NCBI RefSeq assembly: GCF_004216695.1
Contig: NZ_SGXC01000004.1
Coordinates: 1 to 64,000 of the forward strand
Direction of reading: 5' to 3'
DNA from: Pigmentiphaga kullae
GTDB taxonomy: Bacteria; Pseudomonadota; Gammaproteobacteria; Burkholderiales; Burkholderiaceae_B
Length of the DNA stretch: 64,000 nucleotides
Both the position numbers and the translations under genes were made by a program. The notes under the pieces are model-generated. The model saw only the letters and a list, made by a program, of their open reading frames with translations, was not told the DNA's origin and made no database searches. Shown here in pieces: positions 15,908 to 25,605 of the stretch; the first letter of the stretch is position 1, and every line of letters starts with the position of its first letter.

Positions 15908-17463
15908 GTCGTCTCCTTGGGGGGGGCTGGCTCGTGGTCGCCGCCGGCAAGCGCGGCCTTGAGCTCGGTTTTCAGAACCTTGCCGTAATGGTTCTTGGGC
16001 AGTGCAGCGACGAAGCGGTAGCGCTTGGGCCGCTTGAAGCGCGCGATCCGGTCCAGGCACAGGCCATCGAGCGCGGCCGGATCCGGCGCCGCGCCGTCCC
16101 GGGGCACGACGAAGGCCACGACCTCCTCGCCCCATTCCGGGTCGGGCGCGCCGACCACCGCGACCTCGGCCACGCCGGGATGGGCCAGCAGCACTTCCTC
16201 GATCTCGCGCGGGTAGATGTTGGAGCCGCCCGAGATGATGACGTCCTTGGAGCGGTCCTTCAGCGTCAGGAAGCCTTCCGCGTCCAGCGCGCCCACGTCG
16301 CCGGTCCACAGCCAGCCGCCGCGCAGCGCCCGGGCGCTGGCCTCGGGATCGCGCCAGTAGCCGGCCATGACCACGTCGCCGCGCACCTGCACCTCGCCGA
16401 TCTCGCCGTCGGGCAGCGGCTGGCCGTGCTCGTCGGCCACGCGCATCTCCACCTGCGACTGGGCGTAGCCCACCGAGGCCAGGCGCGCCAGCCAGCGCGG
16501 GTGTCCGCGATCGGCCAACTGCTGGCGCGGCAGCGCCGTGATCGTCATGGGCGATTCGCCCTGGCCGTAGATCTGGACGAAACGGTCGCCCATCACGGCC
16601 AGCCCGCGCCGGATGTCCTCTACGTACATGGGGCCGCCGCCGTAGACGATGGTCTTGAAACCCGACGGGTCGGCATCGGCCGTCTCGACGTGGCCCACCA
16701 GCCGTTTGACCATGGTGGGGGCGGCGAACATCGATAGCCGGCCCACGCCCGATGCCAGGCCGACCAGCTCCGCCGGGTCGAAGCCGCCGGACTCCGGCAC
16801 CACGTGACGCGCCGCGGCGGCCATGTGAGGCAGGCTGTACAGCCCCGCGCCGTGGGACATGGGCGCGGCGTAGACGGCGGCATCGCCGGCGTCCACCGGA
16901 TCGACGTCCGAGAAATAACAGGCCGTCATGGCCAGCAGCATGCGGTTCGTCTGCATGACGCCCTTGGGCCGTCCGGTGGTGCCCGAGGTGTAGAACAGCC
17001 AGGCGAGATCTTCGGGCCGGCGCGCAGCGGGCGGCCCGGGCACGGCGCCCAGCAGGTCCCGATAGCCGGCGGTGCCGGTCTCGAACACATGGCGGACCGC
17101 CGGCGTCTCGCTCAGCAGGGGCAGCAGGCCGGCGCCCAGTTCCGGGCTGGTGAACAGCGCGCCGGCCCGGGCATGTTCCAGGATGAACAGGGCCTCGCGC
17201 GGATGCAGCTTGGCGTTGATGGGCACGACGACCAGCCCGGCCCACCAGGCGCCGTACATGGCCTCCAGGTACTCCGGGCAATTGGCCATGAACAGCGCCA
17301 CCCGGTCGCCGGGCAGGAGGCCGCGGCCGCGCAGGCCCCCGGCGACGGCCGCCGCGCGGGCGGCCAGGCCGCGGTAGTCGAGCAGCCGCGAGGCCCCGTG
17401 GTACAGGGCCGGACGATCGCCGTGGGTGCGCGCGGCGCGGACCAGCAATTGGACGACATTCAT
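15904..17463 (-). CDS. Acyl-CoA synthetase / AMP-dependent CoA ligase
   Basis: The 519-residue product activates a carboxylic acid to its CoA thioester through an acyl-AMP. The ANL-superfamily motifs are all visible: LAWLFYTSGTTGRPKGVM (A3), YGQGESPMT (A5), WLWTGDVGALDAEGFLTLKDRSKDVIISGGSNIYPREIE (A7-A8), and the catalytic Lys region NHYGKVLKTEL near the C-terminus. It is most like ligases for medium or aromatic acids; the acid is unknown. It lies 12 bases after the thiolase gene and overlaps the Bug gene by 4 bases. Confidence 0.93.
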   Translation of the reverse strand: MNVVQLLVRAARTHGDRPALYHGASRLLDYRGLAARAAAVAGGLRGRGLLPGDRVALFMANCPEYLEAMYGAWWAGLVVVPINAKLHPREALFILEHARAGALFTSPELGAGLLPLLSETPAVRHVFETGTAGYRDLLGAVPGPPAARRPEDLAWLFYTSGTTGRPKGVMQTNRMLLAMTACYFSDVDPVDAGDAAVYAAPMSHGAGLYSLPHMAAAARHVVPESGGFDPAELVGLASGVGRLSMFAAPTMVKRLVGHVETADADPSGFKTIVYGGGPMYVEDIRRGLAVMGDRFVQIYGQGESPMTITALPRQQLADRGHPRWLARLASVGYAQSQVEMRVADEHGQPLPDGEIGEVQVRGDVVMAGYWRDPEASARALRGGWLWTGDVGALDAEGFLTLKDRSKDVIISGGSNIYPREIEEVLLAHPGVAEVAVVGAPDPEWGEEVVAFVVPRDGAAPDPAALDGLCLDRIARFKRPKRYRFVAALPKNHYGKVLKTELKAALAGGDHEPAPPKETT

Positions 17464-17475
17464 CGGAAGCGGGTC

Positions 17476-18645
17476 CTAGGCTGCGCGTTCCAGCACGCTG
17501 ACGTAGTTGGCGACGACCGAGCCGCCCATGTTGAAGACGCCGGCCAGTCCGGCGCCGGGCACCTGGATGTCCCCGGCCTCGCCGCACAGTTGCATGGCCG
17601 CCATGACGTGCATGGACACGCCCGTGGCGCCGACCGGATGGCCCTTGGCCTTGAGGCCGCCCGATGGATTGACGGGCAGCGCGCCGCCCGGGGCCACCGT
17701 GCCGTCGTCGACGCAGCGCCCGCCCTGGCCGGCCTCGGCCAGCCCCATGGCTTCGTAGCTGAGCAGCTCGGCGATGGTGAAGCAGTCGTGGACTTCGGCC
17801 AGGTCGAGATCGCGGATGCCGACCCCGGCTTCGTCCAGCGCGCGCCGCCACGCCCGCCGGGGGCCTTCGAAGGCGACCGGGTCGCGCCGCGACATGGGCA
17901 GGAAGTCGTTGACCTGGACGGCCGAGCGGAAACGCACCGCGCGGCGGAAGTCGCGCGCCAGCGGAGCGGCGGCCAGCACCAGCGCGGCGGCGCCGTCGGC
18001 GACGGTGGAGCAGTCGGTCTTGCGCAGCGGCGCGGCGATGATGGGATTGCGCTCGGACACCGTGTTGCAGAAATCGAAGCCCAGGTCGCGGCGCAGATGG
18101 GCGAGCGGGTTGCGGGCGCCGTTGGCGTGGTTCTTGGCGGCGATGCGCGCCAGCGTCGCGCCGTGGTCGCCGTGGCGGGCAAAGTACTCCCGGGCGATCA
18201 GGGCGAAGATGCCGGGAAAGGTCAGGCCGCGCGCGCCTTCCTCGCGGTGGTGGCTGGCGCGGGCCAGCGCCGCGGTCACGGCCGGGCCGTCGGCGGCGGT
18301 CATCTTCTCGGCCCCCACCACCAGGGCGATGCGGACCCGGCCCGAGCCGATCGCGTCCAGCGCGGCATGGATGGCGGCCGAGCCGGAGGCGCAGGCGTTT
18401 TCCAGGCGCACGGTGGGGGTGAAGCGGAAGTCGTCGTCGGCGCCGAAGGGCAGGGACGACGGGAAGCCGTCGGGCACCATGCCGGCGTTGAAGTGGGACA
18501 CGAATACCGCATCCACGTCGCGCGCCCGCAGTCCGGCGTCGGCCAGCGCCAGGCGAGTGGATTCGACCATCAGCCCCTCGAGGTCGAAATGGTCCAGGCG
18601 GCCGAACGGGGTATGGCCCCATCCCACGATGCAGGGGGTTTCCAT
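17476..18645 (-). CDS. Thiolase-family acyl-CoA acetyltransferase (SCP2/SCPx-type)
   Basis: The 389-residue product has the thiolase fold with the nucleophile Cys85 in VRLENACASGSAAIHAAL, the His of AEVHDCFTIAE, and GGLKAKGHPVGATGV near the C-terminus. HDCF in place of NEAF puts it with the SCPx-type thiolases, which act on branched or bulky 3-keto acyl-CoAs, rather than biosynthetic thiolases. It is the first gene of the leftward operon, so the pathway probably ends in thiolytic cleavage after activation by the next gene. AAGGAG lies before the ATG. Confidence 0.9.
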   Translation of the reverse strand: METPCIVGWGHTPFGRLDHFDLEGLMVESTRLALADAGLRARDVDAVFVSHFNAGMVPDGFPSSLPFGADDDFRFTPTVRLENACASGSAAIHAALDAIGSGRVRIALVVGAEKMTAADGPAVTAALARASHHREEGARGLTFPGIFALIAREYFARHGDHGATLARIAAKNHANGARNPLAHLRRDLGFDFCNTVSERNPIIAAPLRKTDCSTVADGAAALVLAAAPLARDFRRAVRFRSAVQVNDFLPMSRRDPVAFEGPRRAWRRALDEAGVGIRDLDLAEVHDCFTIAELLSYEAMGLAEAGQGGRCVDDGTVAPGGALPVNPSGGLKAKGHPVGATGVSMHVMAAMQLCGEAGDIQVPGAGLAGVFNMGGSVVANYVSVLERAA

Positions 18646-18726
18646 GGCGTCTCCTTGGTGGCGCCGGTCCCGGCGGGACGGCGCGTTCGTTATGGAGGCC
18701 ATTATTTCCAGCCGCGCAGGCCGGGC

Positions 18727-18747
18727 CTAGTCGTAGGAATACGCTAG
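18727..18747. promoter_or_regulatory. Palindrome upstream of the thiolase operon
   Basis: The arms CTAG-(T)-CGTA and TACG-CTAG are complementary apart from one extra T and are separated by GGAA. On the leftward strand an AATAAT -10-like hexamer lies about 20 bases beyond the palindrome, which would place the palindrome over the -35 region, where activators bind. The nearby PAS-LuxR regulator is a candidate. Confidence 0.4.
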
Positions 18748-18979
18748 TGGCGCACCCGGCCGAGCGGTCCGGCAGTCGCCGGACCCGCGTGGCGCCTGGG
18801 CGGGGGGCAGTGTTTTGTTACCTTGTCGCCCCATTTATGTCACTTCCCCGGTTTTTCTTCAGACGACACCTTCACTTCAAATGCCAATGTACTGATTTCA
18901 TAGAACATTTCGCAATGTGAAGCTTCGAGGAAGTGCGCCTAAGTCCTTGTTACTAATGAAGAAACCGTGATCGGGCGGC
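18748..18979. other. Intergenic region without a recognisable gene
   Basis: This part of the 406-bp gap between the divergent thiolase and mraZ genes is more AT-rich towards mraZ. I see no open reading frame with a ribosome-binding site, no RNA family and no strong hairpin. A CTTCAC/GTGAAG pair 42 bases apart (18870-18922) is too short to interpret. Confidence 0.5.
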
Positions 18980-19008
18980 TTGACCCCGCGTAATCGCTCA
19001 TTTAGAGT
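18980..19008 (+). promoter_or_regulatory. Promoter of the dcw cluster (Pmra)
   Basis: TTGACC (18980-18985) and TAGAGT (19003-19008) are 17 bases apart, followed by an AT-rich start region. This is the expected place of the main promoter of the division and cell-wall operon, just upstream of mraZ and touching the MraZ-box region. Confidence 0.65.
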
Positions 19009-19042
19009 GGGAAATAGTAGAATTTTGTGCAAAAAAGTGGGG
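19008..19042 (+). promoter_or_regulatory. MraZ-box region (degenerate 10-bp repeats)
   Basis: MraZ is known to bind direct TGGGN repeats spaced by 5 bases. Here pentamers recur every 10 bases: TGGGA, TAGAA, TGCAA and TGGGG, starting at 19008, 19018, 19028 and 19038. Only the first and last match the consensus. The site lies between the -10 box and the mraZ start, fit for autorepression. Confidence 0.5.
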
Positions 19043-19051
19043 TGAAAAGCC

Positions 19052-19480
19052 GTGTTTCAGGGCAGCAGCGCGCTGACGCTCGATGCGAAGGGCAGGGTGT
19101 CCATCCCTACCCGGCATCGTGACGCGCTGATGATGCAGGCCGAAGGCCGGCTGACCCTGACCCGGCACCCCGACGGATGTCTTCTGATCTACCCCCGTCC
19201 CATCTGGGAGGTGAAGCGCGAGCAGATCGCCGCATTTCCGATGCAGGCGCGCGCGCTGCAGCGGTTGCTGCTGGGCAATGCCCAGGATGTCGAGCTCGAT
19301 AGCGCGGGCCGCATCCTGGTCGCTCCCGAGCTGCGCACCGCCGCCGCCCTGACGCGCGAGGTGATGCTGCTCGGCCTGGGCGCTCACTTCGAGCTGTGGG
19401 ACGCTGCCGTTTTGGCCCAGCGCGAGCAGGAGATGCTGGCGCAGGGCATGCCCGAAGTCCTGAACCAGTTTTCTTTCTGA
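19052..19480 (+). CDS. mraZ: Transcriptional regulator MraZ
   Basis: MraZ is the ring-forming DNA-binding regulator that opens dcw clusters. The 142-residue product has two AbrB-like halves with the paired signature: [21 protein letters not shown] (residues 6-26) and [21 protein letters not shown] (about 77-97). The length is normal (E. coli 152). It starts at GTG; homologues begin with MFQG. It is 4 bases from rsmH. The repeats upstream suggest autoregulation. Confidence 0.95.
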   Translation: MFQGSSALTLDAKGRVSIPTRHRDALMMQAEGRLTLTRHPDGCLLIYPRPIWEVKREQIAAFPMQARALQRLLLGNAQDVELDSAGRILVAPELRTAAALTREVMLLGLGAHFELWDAAVLAQREQEMLAQGMPEVLNQFSF

Positions 19481-19484
19481 CGCC

Positions 19485-20546
19485 GTGACGACCCCATTCC
19501 TGCATCGGCCCGTCCTGCTCGAGCCGACGATAGACGCGTTGGCCGTACCCGCCGACGGCGTTGACGCCGGGGTATGGGTCGATGCCACTTTCGGCCGGGG
19601 CGGCCACACGCGGGAACTGCTCGCGCGGCTCGGGCCCGAGGCCAGGCTGGTGGTGTTCGACAAGGATCCGCAGGCCATCGCGGTGGCTCGCGAACTGGCC
19701 GGGCAGGACCGCCGGGTGACGGTGGTCCACGAAGGGTTCGGCGGGCTGGCCGAGGAAATGTCCCGGCTGGGGATCGCCAGCATCAGCGGCCTGATGATGG
19801 ACCTGGGTATTTCGTCTCCGCAGATCGACGACGCCGAGCGTGGATTTTCCTTCATGCGCGATGGCCCGCTCGACATGCGGATGGATACGACACGCGGCGA
19901 AACCGCCGCGCAATGGCTCGCCCATGCGAGCATCGATGACATGCGGGAGGTCATAGCACGCTATGGTGAAGAACGGTTTGCTTTCCAGATTGCAAAGGCG
20001 ATTGCAGCTGGCCGCGAGAAACGGCCTGTCACGACCACAGGCGAGCTTGCCGACATCGTGGCTGGTGCAGTCCGCACGAGGGAGAAGGGCCAGCATCCAG
20101 CGACCCGCACCTTTCAGGCTCTACGGATTCACCTCAATCAGGAGCTTGAAGAGCTCCCGCGTGCGCTAGCCGCGGCGCTCGACCTGTTGGCCCCGGGCGC
20201 CCGGCTGGCGGTGATCAGCTTCCATTCGCTGGAAGACCGCATCGTCAAGCAGTTCATCGCCGCTGCGGCCAGGCCTGGCGCGGAAACCGCGCGCCTGCCC
20301 CTGCGCGAGAGCGAGCGGCCGCAGCCGGTGCTGGCCTCGATCGGCCGGATCCTGCCCACCGAGGCCGAGGTTGCCGCCAACCCCCGCGCCCGTTCGGCGG
20401 TGCTGCGGGTGGCCGAGCGCACCCGGACGGCCCTGCCGGCCGAAGGCGGCAGGGCCTTCGTCAAGATGCCCGAAGCGCCCGCCGCCAGGCGGCGCCCGCC
20501 GGCCCGGACGCGCACTCCGCGCGCCCATTCTTTCGCCAGTGCATAG
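19485..20546 (+). CDS. rsmH: 16S rRNA m4C1402 methyltransferase RsmH (MraW)
   Basis: RsmH methylates N4 of C1402 in the ribosomal P site. The 353-residue product has [13 protein letters not shown], the SAM-binding [14 protein letters not shown], the [32 protein letters not shown] signature, [16 protein letters not shown] and [14 protein letters not shown]. It is about 40 residues longer than the E. coli enzyme because of a Pro/Arg-rich C-terminal tail. It starts at GTG, 4 bases after mraZ. Confidence 0.96.
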   Translation: MTTPFLHRPVLLEPTIDALAVPADGVDAGVWVDATFGRGGHTRELLARLGPEARLVVFDKDPQAIAVARELAGQDRRVTVVHEGFGGLAEEMSRLGIASISGLMMDLGISSPQIDDAERGFSFMRDGPLDMRMDTTRGETAAQWLAHASIDDMREVIARYGEERFAFQIAKAIAAGREKRPVTTTGELADIVAGAVRTREKGQHPATRTFQALRIHLNQELEELPRALAAALDLLAPGARLAVISFHSLEDRIVKQFIAAAARPGAETARLPLRESERPQPVLASIGRILPTEAEVAANPRARSAVLRVAERTRTALPAEGGRAFVKMPEAPAARRRPPARTRTPRAHSFASA

Positions 20547-20555
20547 GAGGCCGGC

Positions 20556-20906
20556 ATGGGGCGCCTGCTCTTCGTCCTGACGGTGGCCCTGATCGGGTGC
20601 GCACTGTCCCTGGTCAGCAGCCAATACAAGGCGCGCAGCCTGTTCGTCGAACTGGAGCGCGCCCAGGCCGTGGCGCGCGACCTGGACGTGGACTGGCGCC
20701 GGCTGCAGCTCGAGCAGACCGACCATGCCAAGCACGCGCTGATCGATAACGTGGCCCGCAGCACGCTCAAGATGGAGCCGGTCACGCCCGCGCGCACCAT
20801 CTATCTGGCGCAATCGCGCGACGCGCAGAGCGGTCCGGCCCTGCTGCCCTATGGTCCGCCGGGCGTGCCCCTGCCGGCCAAGCCGAAAGCGGGAGGTGCG
20901 CGATGA
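20556..20906 (+). CDS. ftsL: Cell division protein FtsL
   Basis: FtsL is a bitopic inner-membrane protein of the FtsQLB divisome complex. The 116-residue product has one N-terminal membrane segment (LLFVLTVALIGCALSLVS) and a periplasmic coiled-coil region (FVELERAQAVARDLDVDWRRLQLEQTDHAKHALIDNVARSTLKM). Identity relies on this shape and on its fixed place between rsmH and ftsI. It overlaps ftsI by 4 bases. Confidence 0.93.
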   Translation: MGRLLFVLTVALIGCALSLVSSQYKARSLFVELERAQAVARDLDVDWRRLQLEQTDHAKHALIDNVARSTLKMEPVTPARTIYLAQSRDAQSGPALLPYGPPGVPLPAKPKAGGAR

Positions 20907-22639
20907 AGCGCCGCGTCCGTTTCTCGTCCGAGAATCCTGTCCTGAACCTGAAGCTGCCGGCGTGGCGGTCGCGTTTCGTGCTGTTCATGCTGTTCGCCGG
21001 TTTCACGGCGCTGGCCGTCCGCGCGCTGTACCTGCAGGGGCTGTCGAACGAATTCCTGCAAAAGCAGGGCGAGTCCCGCTACGCCCGTACGCTGGTGCTG
21101 CCGGCTTCCCGCGGCAAGATCACCGACCGCAACGGGGTCGTGGTGGCGTCCAGCGTGCCGGCCCGCGCCGTCTGGGCCATTCCCGAGGACGTCAAGGCGC
21201 CTCCGGGCGCGCTGGCCGAACTGGCCAAGCTGCTGGAGATTCCCCTGCGCGACCTGCAGCGCAAGCTGGCCAACGAAGACAAGACCTTCGTCTACCTGAA
21301 GCGGCAGGTGCCGGTGGACGTGGCCGAGAAAGTGGCGGCGCTGGGTCTGGACGGCATCCACCAGCAGCGCGAGACGCTGCGCTACTACCCCGAGGGCGAG
21401 GTGCTCGGCCATGTGCTGGGTTTCACCAACGTCGAGGACCGCGGGCAGGAAGGCATCGAGCTGGCCTACAATTCCCAGTTGGCTGGCCGTGCGGGCAGCC
21501 GCCGGGTCATCAAGGACCGCCTGGGCAGGGTGGTCGAGGACGTGCAGGCGGTACGCGCGCCCGCCAACGGTCACGACCTGACCCTGTCCATCGATACCCG
21601 GGTGCAGTACCTAGTGTTTTCGCAGTTGCAAGAAGCCGTCGAGCGCCACAAGGCCAAGGGGGGCGCCGCCATCGTGGTGGATACCCGCACCGGGGAGATC
21701 CTCGCCCTGGCGAACATGCCCACCTACAATCCCAACCACCGCGAGACCCTGACCGGCGCCCGCCTGCGCAACCGCGCGCTGACCGACACCTTCGAGCCGG
21801 GCTCGACCATCAAGCCGTTCTCGATCGCGCTGGCGCTGGACCTGGGCCGGGTGCAGCCCTCGACCGTGGTCGATACCGGCGGCGGCCGCATGAATTTCTA
21901 CGGGCGCACCATTTCGGACACCCACGGCTATGGCAAGCTGGACGTGGCCGGCGTGGTCCAGAAGTCCAGCAACATCGGCACCACCCTGATCTCCCAGCGC
22001 ATCGAGAACAAGGAGATGTGGGAGAAGTACACGGAACTCGGCCTGGGCCAGGCGCCCAAGCTCGACTTCCCCGGCGCGGTGGCGGGCCGCCTGCGCCCCT
22101 ATGACAAATGGAAGCCCATCGAGAAGGCGACCATGTCCTACGGCTACGGCCTGTCGGTGTCGCTGGTACAGATGGCGCACGCCTACACCGCGTTCGCGCG
22201 CGACGGCGATACCGTGCCCCTGACCTTCCTGAAGACCGAGCGCCCGCCCGCCGGCACCCGCATCTATTCCTCGAAGACCGCGCGCACCATGCGCCAGATG
22301 CTCGAGGCGGTGGTGGGCCCGGGCGGCACGGCCTCGCAGGCGCAGGTCATGGGCTATCGCGTGGCCGGCAAGACCGGCACCGCGCGCAAGATCATCAACG
22401 GCGCCTACGCAACCAAGTACGTCGCGTCGTTCTCGGGCTTCGCGCCGGTGTCGAACCCGCGCATCGTCGTCGCGGTCATGATCGACGAACCCACGGCGGG
22501 CAGCATCTATGGCGGCGCGGTGGCCGGACCGGTGTTCTCCAAGATCACCGGCGGGACGCTGCGCATGCTGGGCGTCGAACCCGACGCGCCGTTCAAGTCG
22601 CTCGTCATTCCCGAGCACCCGCTGGAGGACAGCCTGTGA
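20903..22639 (+). CDS. ftsI: Peptidoglycan transpeptidase FtsI (PBP3)
   Basis: FtsI crosslinks septal peptidoglycan in the periplasm while anchored by one N-terminal helix (FVLFMLFAGFTALAVRALYL, about residues 26-45). The three penicillin-binding motifs are present: S301-TIK in FEPGSTIKPFS, SSN at 355-357, and K490-TG in AGKTGTARK. A non-catalytic pedestal domain (RGKITDRNGVVVASS, EGIELAYNSQLAGRAG) precedes them. The length of 578 is normal. It overlaps ftsL by 4 bases, and its stop overlaps the GTG of the murE-murF gene. Confidence 0.97.
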   Translation: MKRRVRFSSENPVLNLKLPAWRSRFVLFMLFAGFTALAVRALYLQGLSNEFLQKQGESRYARTLVLPASRGKITDRNGVVVASSVPARAVWAIPEDVKAPPGALAELAKLLEIPLRDLQRKLANEDKTFVYLKRQVPVDVAEKVAALGLDGIHQQRETLRYYPEGEVLGHVLGFTNVEDRGQEGIELAYNSQLAGRAGSRRVIKDRLGRVVEDVQAVRAPANGHDLTLSIDTRVQYLVFSQLQEAVERHKAKGGAAIVVDTRTGEILALANMPTYNPNHRETLTGARLRNRALTDTFEPGSTIKPFSIALALDLGRVQPSTVVDTGGGRMNFYGRTISDTHGYGKLDVAGVVQKSSNIGTTLISQRIENKEMWEKYTELGLGQAPKLDFPGAVAGRLRPYDKWKPIEKATMSYGYGLSVSLVQMAHAYTAFARDGDTVPLTFLKTERPPAGTRIYSSKTARTMRQMLEAVVGPGGTASQAQVMGYRVAGKTGTARKIINGAYATKYVASFSGFAPVSNPRIVVAVMIDEPTAGSIYGGAVAGPVFSKITGGTLRMLGVEPDAPFKSLVIPEHPLEDSL

Positions 22640-25605
22640 CGATGGCGACGTCTCCCGCCTCCATCCTGGAGTGGCTGCGCAAGCATGCCTCTCCAGGTTC
22701 GCATTTGCGCCTGGACTCCCGGGCGGTGCAGGCGGGCGACATCTTTCTGGCCTACGCGGGCGCCCGCAGCGACGGCCGCGACTTCATCGGCCAGGCGCTC
22801 GAACGCGGGGCGAGCGCGGTGGTGTTCGAGGACACCGCGGCCGACCGCACGGCCGCGCTCAAGCGCAACCTGGCCGAACGGGGCATCCCGGCGCTGCCGG
22901 CGGTGGGCCTGAAGGCCGCGCTGGGCGTCGTTGCGTCCGGCTGGTATGGCGATCCTTCGCGCGAGATGAAGGTGATCGCCGTTACCGGGACCAACGGCAA
23001 GACCTCGTGCACGCAGTGGATCGCGCGCGCGCTGACCGACGGCGGCATGCCCTGCGGCGTGATCGGCACGCTGGGCATCCAGATCCCGGGGCCGGACGGC
23101 GGCTCGCGGGCGCTGGCCACCGGCCTGACGACGCCCGACGCCGTGGCCCTGCATCGCGCCCTGGCCGACATGCGCCGCGACGGCGTCGCGGCGGTGGCGA
23201 TCGAGGCGTCGTCGATCGGCATCGCCGAAGGGCGGCTGGACGGACTGCACGTCGACATCGCCGCCTTCACCAATCTGACCCGCGACCACCTGGATTACCA
23301 CCCGGACATGGCCGCCTACGAGGCCGAGAAGGCGCGGCTGTTCTCGTGGCAGGGCGTGGCCGCGGCGGTCGTGAACCAGGACGACGAGGCCGGCCGGCGG
23401 CTGCTCGCCTCGCTCGAGGAAGGCGGCCGGGCCGTGGCGCTGACCGCCTACACGCTGGAGCCGGCGGCTGCCGGCGACGCCGCGCCCCGGGTGCTGCGCG
23501 CCTCCGACCTCCATGCCACCGGCAGCGGCATGGTCTTCACCCTGAACTGGCAGGCCCGCGCGGTGCAGATCGCCACGCCGCTGCTGGGCGAACACAACGT
23601 CTCCAACCTGCTGGCGATGGCCGGCGTGCTGCTCGCACTGGGATGGAGCGTGCAGCGCGTGTCGTCCGCCCTGTCGTCCGCGCAGGCGGCGGCCGGCCGG
23701 CTGCAGGCGGTGCCGGCGCCGGACCGCGCTCCCGGCGAAGGGGGGCCGCTGGTCGTGGTCGACTACGCGCACACCCCGGACGCCCTGGCGCGCGCGCTCG
23801 ATGCCCTCGTGCCGGTGGCGCGCACGCGCGGCGGCCGGCGGATATGCGTATTCGGCTGCGGCGGCGACCGCGATCCCGGCAAGCGGCCGCAGATGGCCCA
23901 GGTGGCCTGCGCGCATGCCGACCTGGTCGTCGTGACCAGCGACAACCCGCGCAGCGAGCAGCCCCAGGACATCATTGACCAGATCCTCGCGGGCGTGCCC
24001 GCGGGCTGCCCCGTGCGGGTCCAGCCCGACCGCGCGCTTGCCATCCGCGAAGCCGTCCTCCAGGCCGGTCCGGACGACATCATCCTGCTGGCGGGCAAGG
24101 GCCACGAGGCCTATCAGGAAATCGCCGGTGTCCGCCATCCGTTCTCGGACATCGAGCAGGCGGCGGCCGTCCTGGCCGCCTATCGCGCCGAGCCCGCCTC
24201 CGGCGGCTTGATGACGCTGGCCGACGCGGCGCAGGCCATGCGCGGCGTGGTGCATGGCGAGGTCGGTGCCGACCGCGTGGCTTTCTCCCACGTCGGCAGC
24301 GACTCTCGCAGCGTGGCCGCCGGCGAATTGTTCTTCGCGCTGGGCGGCGAGCGTTTCGACGGCCATGCCTACGTGCGCGCCGCGCACGAGGCCGGCGCGG
24401 CGGCGGCCGTGGTGCAGCGTCCGGTCGAGGACGCCGGGATGCCGCAGGTCGTCGTGGCCGACACGCGCCGCGCCCTGGGCGACCTGGCGGCCGCCTGGCG
24501 TGGACGGTTCGCGATCCCGGTGGTGGGCGTGACCGGTAGCAACGGCAAGACCACCACCAAGGAAATGATCGCGGCCATCTTCGCCGCGCGCCACGGCGCC
24601 GACGGCCGGCTGGCGACGCAGGGCAACCTGAACAACGAGATCGGCGTGCCGCTCACGCTGATGCGGCTGCGCGATGCGCATCGCTGCGCGGTCATCGAGC
24701 TGGGCATGAACCATCCCGGCGAGATCGCCGAGCTGTCGCGCATCGCCGCTCCCACCGTGGCGCTGGTCAACAATGCCCAGCGCGAGCACCAGGAATTCAT
24801 GCACACCGTCGAGGCCGTCGCGCGCGAGAACGGCGCCGTGATCCCGGCCCTGGCGGCCGACGGCGTCGCGGTGTTCCCCGGCGACGACGCCTACACGCCG
24901 GTCTGGACCGAACTGGCCGGCACGCGGCGCTGCGTGCGCTTCGGACTGTCGGGCGGCGTCGAGGTCACGGCCGACGACCTGCGGCTGGATGCCTTCGAGA
25001 CCCGCTTCCTGCTGCGCACGCCCGACGGCCAGGCCGAGATCGCGCTGGCCGCGGCCGGCCTGCACAACGTGCGCAACGCGCTGGCCGCCGCCGCCTGCGC
25101 GCTGGCGGCGGGCATGGATCTGGAGGTCATCGCCCGCGGCCTGGCCGAATTCGCGCCGGTCAAGGGCCGCATGCAGCGGCACCGCCTGTCCGGCGGGGCG
25201 CTGCTGATCGACGATACCTACAACGCCAACCCCGACTCGGTGCGTGCCGCGATCGACGTGCTGGCCACGCTGCCGCGGCCGCGGGCACTGGTGCTGGGCG
25301 ACATGGGCGAGGTGGGAGACCAGGGCCCGGCCATGCATGCCGAGGTCGGCGCCTATGCCAGGGAGCGCGGCATCGACGCGCTGTTCGCGCTGGGCGAGGC
25401 GACGCGCGACGCCATCCTGGCGTTCGGCGCCGGCGGCATGCACGCCGATGCGGTCGAGCAGGTGGCGCCCGCCGTGATGGCGGCCGGTCCCGCGTCGATA
25501 TTGGTGAAAGGCTCGCGTTTCATGCGCATGGAGCGGGTGGTGCAGGCGTTGCAGGCCGGCCCCCCGTCGGATCATTCTTCTATTGGTAATAAGCATGCTG
25601 CTTGA
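22636..25605 (+). CDS. murE-murF: MurE-MurF fusion: UDP-MurNAc-tripeptide synthetase and D-Ala-D-Ala-adding ligase
   Basis: One uninterrupted 989-residue frame carries two complete Mur ligases. Residues 1 to about 525 are MurE: ATP loop [45 protein letters not shown], and DNPRSEQP, the motif linked to meso-diaminopimelate use. Residues from about 526 ([12 protein letters not shown], at 24211) are Mur[48 protein letters not shown]. The two enzymes add consecutive building blocks to the peptidoglycan precursor. In most bacteria they are separate; such a fusion is known in Bordetella. The start is GTG overlapping the ftsI stop, or ATG two codons later. Confidence 0.96.
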   Translation: MTMATSPASILEWLRKHASPGSHLRLDSRAVQAGDIFLAYAGARSDGRDFIGQALERGASAVVFEDTAADRTAALKRNLAERGIPALPAVGLKAALGVVASGWYGDPSREMKVIAVTGTNGKTSCTQWIARALTDGGMPCGVIGTLGIQIPGPDGGSRALATGLTTPDAVALHRALADMRRDGVAAVAIEASSIGIAEGRLDGLHVDIAAFTNLTRDHLDYHPDMAAYEAEKARLFSWQGVAAAVVNQDDEAGRRLLASLEEGGRAVALTAYTLEPAAAGDAAPRVLRASDLHATGSGMVFTLNWQARAVQIATPLLGEHNVSNLLAMAGVLLALGWSVQRVSSALSSAQAAAGRLQAVPAPDRAPGEGGPLVVVDYAHTPDALARALDALVPVARTRGGRRICVFGCGGDRDPGKRPQMAQVACAHADLVVVTSDNPRSEQPQDIIDQILAGVPAGCPVRVQPDRALAIREAVLQAGPDDIILLAGKGHEAYQEIAGVRHPFSDIEQAAAVLAAYRAEPASGGLMTLADAAQAMRGVVHGEVGADRVAFSHVGSDSRSVAAGELFFALGGERFDGHAYVRAAHEAGAAAAVVQRPVEDAGMPQVVVADTRRALGDLAAAWRGRFAIPVVGVTGSNGKTTTKEMIAAIFAARHGADGRLATQGNLNNEIGVPLTLMRLRDAHRCAVIELGMNHPGEIAELSRIAAPTVALVNNAQREHQEFMHTVEAVARENGAVIPALAADGVAVFPGDDAYTPVWTELAGTRRCVRFGLSGGVEVTADDLRLDAFETRFLLRTPDGQAEIALAAAGLHNVRNALAAAACALAAGMDLEVIARGLAEFAPVKGRMQRHRLSGGALLIDDTYNANPDSVRAAIDVLATLPRPRALVLGDMGEVGDQGPAMHAEVGAYARERGIDALFALGEATRDAILAFGAGGMHADAVEQVAPAVMAAGPASILVKGSRFMRMERVVQALQAGPPSDHSSIGNKHAA

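Noticed and set aside
18870-18922. CTTCAC/GTGAAG inverted pair upstream of the mraZ promoter
   Set aside because: Six-base arms separated by more than 40 bases are expected by chance in a 400-bp gap.
22507-25596. A 1029-residue minus-strand frame opposite murE-murF, and a 922-residue one at 25619-28387
   Set aside because: Both are antisense shadows of intact Mur genes and have no recognisable domain.
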